Positions 1 to 5,123 of a stretch of 5,123 bases of DNA are shown piece by piece. This DNA is from Candidatus Eiseniibacteriota bacterium (GTDB taxonomy: Bacteria > Eisenbacteria > RBG-16-71-46 > CAIMUX01). The DNA lies in contig JAGQHR010000303.1 of NCBI GenBank assembly GCA_020431745.1, positions 1 to 5,123 on the forward strand, read 5' to 3'. The notes under the pieces are model-generated. The model did no database searches. It had not been told where the DNA came from and saw only the letters and a program-made list of their open reading frames with translations. The position numbers and the translations under genes were made by a program. How positions within the stretch are numbered: the first letter of the stretch is position 1; each line of letters starts with the position of its first letter.

Positions 1-1254
1 CGCTTCCGCGAAGAGAGCACGCGCGCCAATCTCCTCGTCCGCGCCCGACTGGGGCGCTTCGGCCGAACCTATTTCGACTCGCACGGCAGCCTCCGGACGG
101 CGCCCGACCGCACCCGCGGAGATCTCGACTTGGAGACGGGGATTCGGGCCGACGCCGTCCACTTCTGGGTCGGCGATCGGCTCCACGCACAGGGAGGTTC
201 CGATGACCCCGGGGGCGGGATCCTGAACGTCGCCCGGACCGGAGCGAGGATCCGTTCCCTTCCGCGGCCGCTGTCCCTCCGGGCCGGCTTCGATCACCAG
301 TGCTCCCGGGCAGGGCCGGATTCCCTGGCGCGTCTCTTCGACTATCACATCCTGCGACCGCGCGCGGAGATCCAGTGTGACCTGGGATGGCGCGGGGACG
401 TCTCCGTCGAGGCCGGCTTCGCGGCGAAGCGCGCGGAGCGCGGCAGTAGCTCCAACGACCGGCCGTGGCTGGAGGTGAGTGGTCGCTACGCCTTTCCGGG
501 GGAGCGGACGATCGACGTCTCGATCCGGACGGAGACCCGCCGTTACCTGGAGGCCGATTCCCTCACGCCGACGCTCCACGAGGCCGACGTGCGGAGCCGT
601 CTGACCCTGCCGCACTCCGCTCGCAGCCGGTCCGATTGGAGCTTCGACTGGAGCAGCCTGCAGTACGCGACCTCCTCGAGCGTCTTTCAGGATCACCACA
701 CCGCCTCCCTGGAAGGCCTGGTTTCCTTCGACCTTCAGCCTCGGTCCCCGGCCCTCGATCCGTGGCCGTCAGACCTCGGGGAGGAGCTTCCCGACAGCGT
801 GCTGCTGGCGCTGGATCTGGAAAAGCTCGCCGACCTCCCTGAAAGCTCGGGTTCCGATCCCTCTCTCCGTCCGAGGCTGTGGTGCGGGTTCGGGCTCCGG
901 GGCGAGGTGCTCCAGAACGAGGTCGCGTCCCGATCGGACTACGATGAGCTGGCCGGCGTGGTAACCGCGTCACGCGAGGCCATCGCGGGGCTCTGGTTCG
1001 ATCTGCGGGGCGAAGTGGGGCGGCGCGACTACCACGGGACGTCGTCCGGAGGGGACCTGGTCTTCGAGGGTCTGGACCTGTCGCTGTCCGGGACCGACTA
1101 CCGTTTCATGAGCTCCACCCTCCTGGTCGAGGTCCCGTTGCCGTGGTCGTGCGCGTTTTCCGGCTTCGGCCAATTCGATCGCGAGTGGCACGACGAGAGT
1201 GCGGACGACTTCACCCTCTGGCTGCTGACGCTCTCCCTCACCCGCAACTTCTGA
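1..1254 (+). CDS. Probable outer-membrane beta-barrel protein, 3' part (5' end outside window)
   Basis: The reading frame is open from base 1 to the TGA at 1252-1254 (417 codons visible). The TTG at 130 is therefore only an internal codon, and the true start lies upstream, so no signal peptide can be seen. The visible protein shows many short stretches of alternating polar and hydrophobic/aromatic residues separated by charged turns, for example VSVEAGFAAKRAE, WLEVSGRYAF, WCGFGLRGEV, LWFDLRGEVGRRDY and FTLWLLTLSLTRNF. It ends in Phe, with hydrophobic residues at alternating positions before it. This is the pattern of the C-terminal strand recognised by the BAM complex in outer-membrane proteins. 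An acidic, Pro-rich segment (bases about 736-870) interrupts the strand pattern and may be a long loop. I do not recognise a specific family, and substrate or function cannot be assigned. The coding call is firm; the barrel call is inferred from residue pattern only. Confidence 0.78.
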   Translation, partial: RFREESTRANLLVRARLGRFGRTYFDSHGSLRTAPDRTRGDLDLETGIRADAVHFWVGDRLHAQGGSDDPGGGILNVARTGARIRSLPRPLSLRAGFDHQCSRAGPDSLARLFDYHILRPRAEIQCDLGWRGDVSVEAGFAAKRAERGSSSNDRPWLEVSGRYAFPGERTIDVSIRTETRRYLEADSLTPTLHEADVRSRLTLPHSARSRSDWSFDWSSLQYATSSSVFQDHHTASLEGLVSFDLQPRSPALDPWPSDLGEELPDSVLLALDLEKLADLPESSGSDPSLRPRLWCGFGLRGEVLQNEVASRSDYDELAGVVTASREAIAGLWFDLRGEVGRRDYHGTSSGGDLVFEGLDLSLSGTDYRFMSSTLLVEVPLPWSCAFSGFGQFDREWHDESADDFTLWLLTLSLTRNF

Positions 1255-1267
1255 ACCTGCCTGGGAC

Positions 1268-1295
1268 TTGCAACGATTCGCCGCCCGCGTATAGT
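1268..1295 (+). promoter_or_regulatory. Candidate sigma70-type promoter for the YbbR-domain gene
   Basis: The 60-base gap after the barrel gene contains TTGCAA (1268-1273, 4 of 6 matches to TTGACA), a 16-base spacer, and TATAGT (1290-1295, 5 of 6 matches to TATAAT). Transcription would begin near 1302, immediately before the GAGGA ribosome binding site at 1303-1307, leaving a leader of only about 13 bases. This is motif matching by eye; the sigma factor preferences of this organism are unknown. Confidence 0.42.
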
Positions 1296-1314
1296 CCTTC
1301 GCGAGGATGCGTCG

Positions 1315-2253
1315 ATGCTGCAAGCCCTTCGCAAGTTCGTGACACACAACCTGGGGATCAAGCTTGCGTCCTTGATCCTCGCGCTGGCGATCTATGCCCA
1401 CGTTCTGTCTTCGGAAGATCGGGAGAGCGTGTTCTCCGTGCCTCTCGAGGTCGTCGGGCTCCCCGAAGGGTTGACCTACGAGGGCACGGTTCCGTCGCGG
1501 ATCCAGGTGCGGGTGGAGGCGCGCGGCACAGAGCTGTGGAAGCTCCACACCCAGTCCCTGCGGGCCGAGATCGACCTCGGAGAGGCGCGTCCGGGGATGC
1601 TCCAACGGCCGGTCACCACGGAGGACGTCGTGCTCCCTCCGGGGGCGGACGCCCAGATCAAGTCGATCGTCCGTCCGGTCGTGCTCTCGCTGCAGGTCGA
1701 GCCGCTCGTGTCCCGACCCGTCCCGGTGTCGGTCCGCTTTCGAGGCGGGCCGGATCCCGGCACGATGAGGACCGGGCGGGCCACCGCGGAGCCGGAGACA
1801 GTCCGGGTCGAGGGGCCCAAAACCCGGGTCGAGGCGCTGGACTCACTTCGTACCGAAGGAATTGCGCTGATTGGCCGATCTCATCCCTTGGAGGCGCGCG
1901 TGCGGGTCGTCCACCCCGAGGGGGTCTGGCTCGCCGTCGACTCCGTGACCGTGCAGGTTCCGATCGAACGAGTGGAGCAGCGGTCCTTCGGGCCGGTCCG
2001 TGTGCTCCTGACCCCGGTGCTCGGGTCCGCCTGGCGGGCGGAGCCCGAAAGCGTGCGGGTGATCGTAGAAGGGCCTGTTTCATGGATGGAAGGAGTCCAG
2101 TCCCGGGACATGACGGCGCGGATCCACGTCCGTACGGCCCCGGATTCGACGGTCCGAGTGCCGGTGCAGGCAGTTCTCGGACCGAAGTTTGCGCGACTCG
2201 TTCCGGTCGGCACGGATCCCGATTCGGTGACCATCCGGCGGCGTGCTCGATGA
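1315..2253 (+). CDS. YbbR-like (CdaR-type) membrane-anchored domain protein
   Basis: A 312-residue protein with a single N-terminal membrane anchor (about residues 12-31, NLGIKLASLILALAIYAHVL). The NLGxKLxSLxLA-type segment is typical of YbbR/CdaR proteins. The remainder is extracytoplasmic and made of about three beta-rich repeats (roughly 38-128, 129-217 and 222-308). Each has segments like VRVEGPKTRVEALDSLRTEG or VRVIVEGPVSWMEGVQSRDM, the recurring 'V-x-V-x-G-P' pattern of YbbR repeats. In Firmicutes, CdaR of this family binds and regulates the diadenylate cyclase CdaA. Here no cdaA lies directly upstream; the preceding gene encodes a barrel protein, so a link to c-di-AMP is not shown. The ATG at 1315 is chosen because GAGGA lies 7 bases before it and the membrane anchor follows at once. 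A 45-base gap separates it from the small gene downstream, probably in the same transcript. Exact role unknown. Confidence 0.88.
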   Translation: MLQALRKFVTHNLGIKLASLILALAIYAHVLSSEDRESVFSVPLEVVGLPEGLTYEGTVPSRIQVRVEARGTELWKLHTQSLRAEIDLGEARPGMLQRPVTTEDVVLPPGADAQIKSIVRPVVLSLQVEPLVSRPVPVSVRFRGGPDPGTMRTGRATAEPETVRVEGPKTRVEALDSLRTEGIALIGRSHPLEARVRVVHPEGVWLAVDSVTVQVPIERVEQRSFGPVRVLLTPVLGSAWRAEPESVRVIVEGPVSWMEGVQSRDMTARIHVRTAPDSTVRVPVQAVLGPKFARLVPVGTDPDSVTIRRRAR

Positions 2254-2287
2254 GGACAGGAAGAGGGGCCTTCGGTTCGCCTCAGGG

Positions 2288-2294
2288 AAAGGAG
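2288..2294 (+). promoter_or_regulatory. Strong ribosome binding site of the small Cys-rich gene
   Basis: AAAGGAG, four bases before the ATG at 2299. This near-consensus Shine-Dalgarno is the main reason for trusting the 68-codon gene and its start. Confidence 0.7.
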
Positions 2295-2298
2295 TGCC

Positions 2299-2505
2299 AT
2301 GAGCGACCAGGAGCAGGAACATCCCTACTGCCCGATCTCGCGGCAGAAGTGCCGGCAAGGCAAGGTCTATGCGAATCCGGAATCGAAAACGGATTTGGTC
2401 TACTGCGCCTTCTGGCACCAAAAGGAGAATCGCTGCGTCTTCCGGATGGTGGAGTTCGACTTGTTCAACATCGCGCGCTGCCTCGACGAGGCGCGGGATC
2501 GGTAG
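2299..2505 (+). CDS. Small cysteine-rich protein of unknown function (68 aa)
   Basis: I do not recognise the family. The 68-residue product has five cysteines, at 11, 18, 36, 46 and 61 (spacing C-x6-C-x17-C-x9-C-x14-C). It also has histidines at 8 and 40 and several aromatic residues (Y10, Y24, Y35, F38, W39). There is no signal peptide or membrane segment, so it is probably cytoplasmic. The first four cysteines could bind a metal ion (zinc) or an Fe-S cluster, but the pairs are spaced more widely than the usual C-x2-C knuckle, so this is only a suggestion. Support for it being real: a strong AAAGGAG ribosome binding site, an ATG start, composition unlike a random GC-rich frame (many Cys, Tyr, Lys and Asn codons), and its place between the YbbR gene and the next promoter. 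It is probably co-transcribed with the YbbR gene. Confidence 0.75.
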   Translation: MSDQEQEHPYCPISRQKCRQGKVYANPESKTDLVYCAFWHQKENRCVFRMVEFDLFNIARCLDEARDR

Positions 2506-2555
2506 AACTCGTTCTCCGGGAATTGGTTACTAGATTCGAGCCAAACGATTTTGTG

Positions 2556-2585
2556 TTGACACGGCTCGCGAGCCGATGCTAGGTT
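2556..2585 (+). promoter_or_regulatory. Candidate promoter of the HU-family/rsmI/CDP-alcohol transferase/tmk operon
   Basis: A perfect -35 hexamer TTGACA at 2556-2561 is followed, after an 18-base spacer, by TAGGTT at 2580-2585. That box matches TATAAT at only three positions but is preceded by TG (2577-2578) one base away, as in an extended -10 element. A relatively A/T-rich stretch (CAAACGATTTTGTG, about 2542-2555) lies just upstream, in the place of an UP element. Transcription would start near 2592, giving a leader of about 100 bases. The -35 box is convincing; the exact -10 is not. Confidence 0.55.
2562..2575. repeat. 14-bp perfect palindrome in the promoter spacer
   Basis: CGGCTCGCGAGCCG is identical to its reverse complement and sits directly after the TTGACA box, between the -35 and the proposed -10. 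A dyad in this position is where a repressor, or an activator that remodels the spacer (MerR-type), could bind. No regulator gene lies in the window. It is not followed by a T tract, so it is not an intrinsic terminator. Confidence 0.6.
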
Positions 2586-2637
2586 TCCGCTGCTCTAAGT
2601 GATAGGGGCAGCTTTATTTCCGTCCTGCGGGGCGATT

Positions 2638-2686
2638 CCTCCCTCGGCAAGAGGGAAAATCCCGGCCCTCGTGACCGCAAGGGAGG
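2638..2686 (+). promoter_or_regulatory. Leader with possible Shine-Dalgarno-sequestering structure
   Basis: CCTCCCT at 2638-2644 is exactly complementary to AGGGAGG at 2680-2686, which contains the ribosome binding site of the HU-family gene. A competing local hairpin is also possible: CCCTC (2641-2645), loop GGCAA, GAGGG (2651-2655). It uses part of the same pyrimidine segment, so the two pairings exclude each other. This could allow translational control, but purine-rich ribosome binding sites find chance partners easily in GC-rich leaders. No folding energy was calculated. Confidence 0.3.
2679..2686 (+). promoter_or_regulatory. Ribosome binding site fixing the HU-family start
   Basis: AAGGGAGG ends five bases before the ATG at 2692. 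The frame stays open upstream with possible GTG starts at 2599 and 2671. However, this site and the conserved MTKADLV-type N-terminus place the true start at 2692. Confidence 0.85.
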
Positions 2687-2691
2687 TTTCG

Positions 2692-2973
2692 ATGACAAAA
2701 GCTGATCTGGTCGACGAGATTGCGCAGCGGACCGGTCTCACCAAGAAAGACGTTGCCGAGACGGTAGACGAGCTTCTCGACGGTGTCTGTCGGGCCCTGA
2801 TTGCCGGCAAGCACATCGAGATCCGCGGGTTCGGGACCTTCAAGGTCAAGGAACGGAAGGCCCGCATGGCGCGAAATCCGCGTACCGGCGAGCAGGTGCC
2901 GGTGCCGCCCCGTCGCGTGCCGGTCTTCAAGGTCTCGAAGGAGCTGAAGGAGAAGGTCGCGACCACCGACTGA
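2692..2973 (+). CDS. HU/IHF-family DNA-binding protein
   Basis: A 93-residue protein of the usual length for this family of dimeric, DNA-bending nucleoid proteins. The N-terminal helices (MTKADLVDEIAQRTGLTKKD, then about 20-38) form the dimer body. The family signature follows: GFGTF at 46-50, then R-x-x-R up to RNP at 61-63 and TG at 65-66, with P63 in the place of the proline that intercalates into DNA at the tip of the beta arm. The C-terminal VPVFKVSKELKEKV is also typical. Sequence alone does not clearly separate HU from an IHF subunit. The ATG at 2692 is supported by AAGGGAGG five bases upstream; an extension from GTG 2599 would add 31 atypical residues. It is the first gene of the operon, and its TGA shares a base with the ATG of rsmI (TGATG). 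Confidence 0.96.
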   Translation: MTKADLVDEIAQRTGLTKKDVAETVDELLDGVCRALIAGKHIEIRGFGTFKVKERKARMARNPRTGEQVPVPPRRVPVFKVSKELKEKVATTD

Positions 2974-3749
2974 TGGGTGCGGGCACGCTCTACCTCGTTC
3001 CGACTCCGCTGGGAAATCTCGAAGACATCACGCTGCGGGCCCTTCGGGTGCTGCGGGAGGTGGAGTGGATTGCAGCCGAGGACACGCGTCGTGCCCGAAC
3101 CCTGCTCCAGGCCTACGAAATCTCCGTTCGACCGACCGCACACCACGCACACAACGAACATCGGGAGGTGCCTCGCCTGTTGACCCGGCTCGAGCGGGGT
3201 GAGAGCGGGGCGTTGATCACCGACGCGGGAATGCCCGGGATCTCCGATCCTGGGTTTCTTCTTGCCCGGGAAGCCCGTCGTGCGGGAGTCCCGGTCGAGG
3301 TGCTGCCGGGGCCCAGCGCGGTGATCACCGCGCTCGTCGCCTCGGATTTTCCACCGGAGCCGTTCGTCTTCCTTGGTTATTGTCCCAGGACGAAGTCCGG
3401 TCGGGCTTCGTTCTGGGAGTCGCTCCAAGCCGAATCGAGAACAGTGGTCTTCTTCGAGACCCCGCACCGGCTGCGCGTCGTCTTGGAGGAGATGTCTCCG
3501 GTTCTGGGTGAAAGAAGATTGGCGATCGCACGCGAGCTCACCAAGCTCCATCAGGAGATCCTTCGCGGCACGGCGGGTGAGCTGCTGGAAATGCTTCCCG
3601 ATCCGGTACGGGGAGAGCTGGTGATCGTCGTCGCGCCGCTTTCGCGGCGGCAGCGCAAGCGGGAGCGCGCCGGGGGCGCCGAACAGGGCTCTGAGGCGCG
3701 CGATGCCGGGGATCGGGACGAGTCCCCGACGGATCAGGAGATCCCATGA
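2973..3749 (+). CDS. rsmI: 16S rRNA (cytidine(1402)-2'-O)-methyltransferase RsmI
   Basis: The enzyme uses S-adenosylmethionine to methylate the ribose of C1402 in the decoding centre of 16S rRNA, acting in the cytoplasm on the small subunit. The 258-residue protein carries the whole family pattern: VPTPLGNLEDITLRAL (9-24), AEDTRRARTLL (35-45), ITDAGMPGISDPG (82-94), LPGPSAVITAL (111-121), FLGYCPR (133-139), VVFFETPHRL (158-167) and ARELTKLHQEILRG (186-199). Length is slightly below that of E. coli RsmI. The last 35 residues are a charged tail rich in Arg, Glu, Asp and Gly, probably disordered. The start codon overlaps the HU-family stop by one base and has no ribosome binding site at normal distance (the nearest purine run, AAGGAG, is near 2946-2955). 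Translation is therefore probably coupled. The stop overlaps the next gene by four bases (ATGA). Confidence 0.97.
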   Translation: MGAGTLYLVPTPLGNLEDITLRALRVLREVEWIAAEDTRRARTLLQAYEISVRPTAHHAHNEHREVPRLLTRLERGESGALITDAGMPGISDPGFLLAREARRAGVPVEVLPGPSAVITALVASDFPPEPFVFLGYCPRTKSGRASFWESLQAESRTVVFFETPHRLRVVLEEMSPVLGERRLAIARELTKLHQEILRGTAGELLEMLPDPVRGELVIVVAPLSRRQRKRERAGGAEQGSEARDAGDRDESPTDQEIP

Positions 3750-4387
3750 AGCAGACCCTGAAGCGCGTCGTGCGTGGCGCCGTGGATCCGGTCGGGCGCG
3801 GGCTCGCGCGGGTCGGATTCTCCGCCAATCTAGTCACGGCGACCGGCTTGCTCTTCGCGGGCGTCGCCGCCTACGGCTTCGTGCGGGGCGATCGCTGGAT
3901 GGCCTTTCTCTTCCTCCTCTTGAGCGGACTCTCCGACCTTCTCGACGGTGCGGTCGCGCGAGCCAACTCCGTACGCGGAACCAAGTTCGGCGCCGCCTTC
4001 GACTCCACGCTCGATCGATACGGAGAAGGGCTCGTGTTGGGCGCGATCCTCGTCAGTCTGGCCCAACGAGGAGCGACCGACTGGATGCTGGGACTCGCGT
4101 TGCTGGCCGGGATCGGCTCCTTCCTGGTCTCCTACGTCCGCGCTCGGTCCGAGGGGCTGGGCATTCCGTGCGAGGTGGGAATCCTCGAGAGGCCGGAGCG
4201 GTTGGTGCTCCTGCTCGTCCTCGCCCTCTGGGGCCACCCGGGCGAACCGTGGATTCTCGGGGCGCTCGCGCTTCTCACGCATGTGACGTTCCTCCAACGG
4301 CTGATCCACATCCACCGGGCCACCACGACCCGCGGGGGAGCCGTCCCCGCGCAGAACGGCGAGAAGACTCGTGAGCGCGTCGGGTAG
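3746..4387 (+). CDS. CDP-alcohol phosphatidyltransferase family membrane enzyme
   Basis: A 213-residue integral membrane protein with about six membrane segments (roughly 29-46, 50-63, 95-107, 112-130, 151-163 and 168-186). The family joins a CDP-linked lipid to an alcohol, releasing CMP. The catalytic metal-binding motif spans 64-90: D64, D67, G68, A71, R72, G82, D86, D90. The gap between R72 and G82 is nine residues rather than the eight usual in the D-x2-D-G-x2-A-R-x8-G-x3-D-x3-D signature. The FGAAFDSTLDRYGEGLV and GILERPERLVLL stretches resemble the branch that includes phosphatidylinositol-phosphate and phosphatidylglycerophosphate synthases, but the alcohol substrate cannot be settled from sequence. 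The ATG has AGGAG (3736-3740) five bases upstream. It overlaps rsmI by four bases and tmk by 17. The hydrophilic tail after residue 190 is unconserved-looking. Confidence 0.92.
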   Translation: MKQTLKRVVRGAVDPVGRGLARVGFSANLVTATGLLFAGVAAYGFVRGDRWMAFLFLLLSGLSDLLDGAVARANSVRGTKFGAAFDSTLDRYGEGLVLGAILVSLAQRGATDWMLGLALLAGIGSFLVSYVRARSEGLGIPCEVGILERPERLVLLLVLALWGHPGEPWILGALALLTHVTFLQRLIHIHRATTTRGGAVPAQNGEKTRERVG

Positions 4388-5036
4388 CGGATTCTTCGTC
4401 GCGTTCGAAGGTGTCGAAGGCTCGGGGAAGTCGACCCAGGTGGCGTCGCTCGTCCGATGGCTCGAAGCGCGCGGTCACGACGTCGTCGCGGTGCGGGAAC
4501 CCGGCGGCACGGAGTTGGGGGAGCGTATGAGGAACCTCCTCCTCGATCAGCACGGTCCCGCCATCGCTCCCTGGGCGGAGCTCTGCGCCTACATGGCCGC
4601 CCGCGCGCAGTTGGTCGCGCAGGTGATCGCCCCCGCCCTCGCGGCGGGGCGGTTGGTCGTTGCAGATCGCTTCGGCGAGGCATCGGTCGCCTATCAGGGA
4701 GGGGGCCGGGGATTGGGGACGCAACAAGTCGGAGAGCTCTATCGGTGGGTGACGGGCGGACTCCTGCCGTCACGAGTGTATCTCCTGGATCTCGATCCCG
4801 AGCACGGGCTGGCCCGCGCGGCGCAGCGGACGGCAGGCCGGCTGGATCGACTCGAATCGGAACCGCTATCCTTTCATCGTCGCGTGCGCGAGTCTTACCT
4901 CCGACAGGCAGAGGACGAGCCCCGGCGCTTTCTCGTCCTGGATGCGGAGCGCTCGAGCGAAGATCTGGCGCAGGCCATCCGTCTCGACCTGGAGAGTCTC
5001 TTCACGGGAGGGACGTCCGGCATCGCCGGTTCTTGA
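4371..5036 (+). CDS. tmk: Thymidylate kinase (dTMP kinase)
   Basis: It phosphorylates dTMP to dTDP with ATP, an essential cytoplasmic step towards dTTP. The 221-residue protein has the P-loop GVEGSGKS (14-21), the REPGGT segment (42-47) followed by ERMRNLLL, the A-x-R-AQLVAQVIAPAL helix (77-90), and the DR motif at 99-100 followed by AYQGGGRGL (107-115). The lid region GRLDRLESE (156-164) precedes FHRRVRESYL (168-177). The P-loop lacks the Arg seen in type I enzymes, and several Args lie in the lid, as in the bacterial type II class. After the DR pair the sequence is FGEAS, where many family members have a (T/S)DS-type stretch. The GTG start at 4371 lies 17 bases inside the preceding gene, with only a weak GAGAAG before it, so translation is probably coupled. 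No ATG lies upstream of the P-loop in frame. Confidence 0.97.
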   Translation: MSASGSGFFVAFEGVEGSGKSTQVASLVRWLEARGHDVVAVREPGGTELGERMRNLLLDQHGPAIAPWAELCAYMAARAQLVAQVIAPALAAGRLVVADRFGEASVAYQGGGRGLGTQQVGELYRWVTGGLLPSRVYLLDLDPEHGLARAAQRTAGRLDRLESEPLSFHRRVRESYLRQAEDEPRRFLVLDAERSSEDLAQAIRLDLESLFTGGTSGIAGS

Positions 5037-5067
5037 AGACGACCCGAGGACGCTTGTCCGCTCCCGC

Positions 5068-5072
5068 AGGAG
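5068..5072 (+). promoter_or_regulatory. Ribosome binding site of the gene at the right edge
   Basis: AGGAG, five bases before the GTG at 5078. It favours that start over the in-frame TTG at 5054, whose GAGGA (5046-5050) is only three bases away. Confidence 0.5.
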
Positions 5073-5077
5073 ACTCC

Positions 5078-5123
5078 GTGTACGAACCCTACAAGCGCAT
5101 TCTTGAGGAGCTGGCCGCGGGAC
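5078..5123 (+). CDS. Start of an unidentified gene, cut by the window edge
   Basis: An open frame begins at GTG 5078, 41 bases after the tmk stop, and runs off the window. Only 15 residues are visible (MYEPYKRILEELAAG if GTG is read as Met), a likely amphipathic helix. An alternative TTG start at 5054 would add LSAPAGDS. The short gap and the AGGAG box suggest it continues the operon. Nothing visible allows a family call. Confidence 0.55.
   Translation, partial: MYEPYKRILEELAAG

Noticed and set aside
130..1254. TTG at 130 as the real start of the barrel gene
   Set aside because: The frame is open all the way to base 1 with similar strand-like sequence, and no ribosome binding site or signal peptide is found at 130.
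970..1605. A 211-codon open frame on the - strand across the barrel/YbbR junction
   Set aside because: It is antisense to two genes and to the promoter region, has no recognisable domain, and has the composition of a complement of GC-rich coding sequence.
2254..2298. Possible terminator or weak hairpin between the YbbR gene and the small gene (GAGG...CCTC)
   Set aside because: The stem is only four pairs with bulges and no T tract follows; the gap mainly holds the ribosome binding site.
2476..2495. GC-rich hairpin near the end of the small Cys-rich gene as an intrinsic terminator (GCCTC/GAGGC with three more pairs after a one-base bulge, loop GAC)
   Set aside because: It lies inside the coding region and no T tract follows, so termination is not supported. 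It may be a chance structure.
1143..2582. A 479-codon open frame on the + strand covering the YbbR gene and the small Cys-rich gene
   Set aside because: It is in another frame of two better-supported genes, its product is Arg/Gly/Pro/Ala-rich low-complexity sequence typical of GC-rich shadow frames, and it has no ribosome binding site.
2599..2691. Upstream GTG start extending the HU-family protein by 31 residues
   Set aside because: HU-family proteins start near MTKADLV, the best ribosome binding site precedes ATG 2692, and the extension would begin only a few bases after the predicted transcription start.
2595..3551. A 318-codon open frame on the - strand opposite the HU-family gene and rsmI
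   Set aside because: The + strand genes are unmistakable homologues of known families. The antisense product is Arg/Ser/Pro-rich with no domain features.
5037..5077. Terminator after tmk
   Set aside because: The 41-base gap has no stable stem followed by a T tract, and a new ribosome binding site appears, so transcription probably continues.

Overview
The window looks like a piece of a GC-rich, diderm (outer-membrane-bearing) bacterial chromosome. Every supported gene lies on the + strand, genes are tightly packed, and third codon positions are strongly G/C. The outer-membrane-style beta-barrel at the left edge, the Shine-Dalgarno sequences and the sigma70-like promoters fit a bacterium. An uncultured GC-rich phylum of the Gemmatimonadota/Eisenbacteria type is my guess, not something the sequence proves. 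There are no mobile elements, CRISPR arrays, rRNA or tRNA genes.

Left part (1-1254): the 3' portion of a gene for a probable outer-membrane beta-barrel protein, ending in a C-terminal phenylalanine. A 60-base gap with a plausible promoter follows. Next come a membrane-anchored YbbR-domain protein (1315-2253) and, 45 bases later, a 68-residue cysteine-rich protein of unknown function (2299-2505). These two probably form a small transcription unit.

Middle (2506-2691): the only sizeable regulatory region. It has a perfect TTGACA -35 box, a 14-bp perfect palindrome filling most of the spacer, an extended -10-like box, and a leader of about 100 bases. In the leader, a CCTCCCT segment complements the ribosome binding site of the next gene and also overlaps one arm of a local hairpin.

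Right part (2692-5036): a four-gene operon with overlapping ends: an HU/IHF-family DNA-binding protein, RsmI (16S rRNA C1402 2'-O-methyltransferase), a CDP-alcohol phosphatidyltransferase and thymidylate kinase. It joins nucleoid structure, ribosome modification, phospholipid synthesis and dTTP supply, all growth-linked functions, so co-expression from the promoter near 2556-2585 is reasonable. A further gene starts near 5078 and runs off the right edge.

Most of the window is ordinary housekeeping sequence. The best candidates for something undescribed are the promoter palindrome and leader before the HU-family gene, and the small five-cysteine protein.
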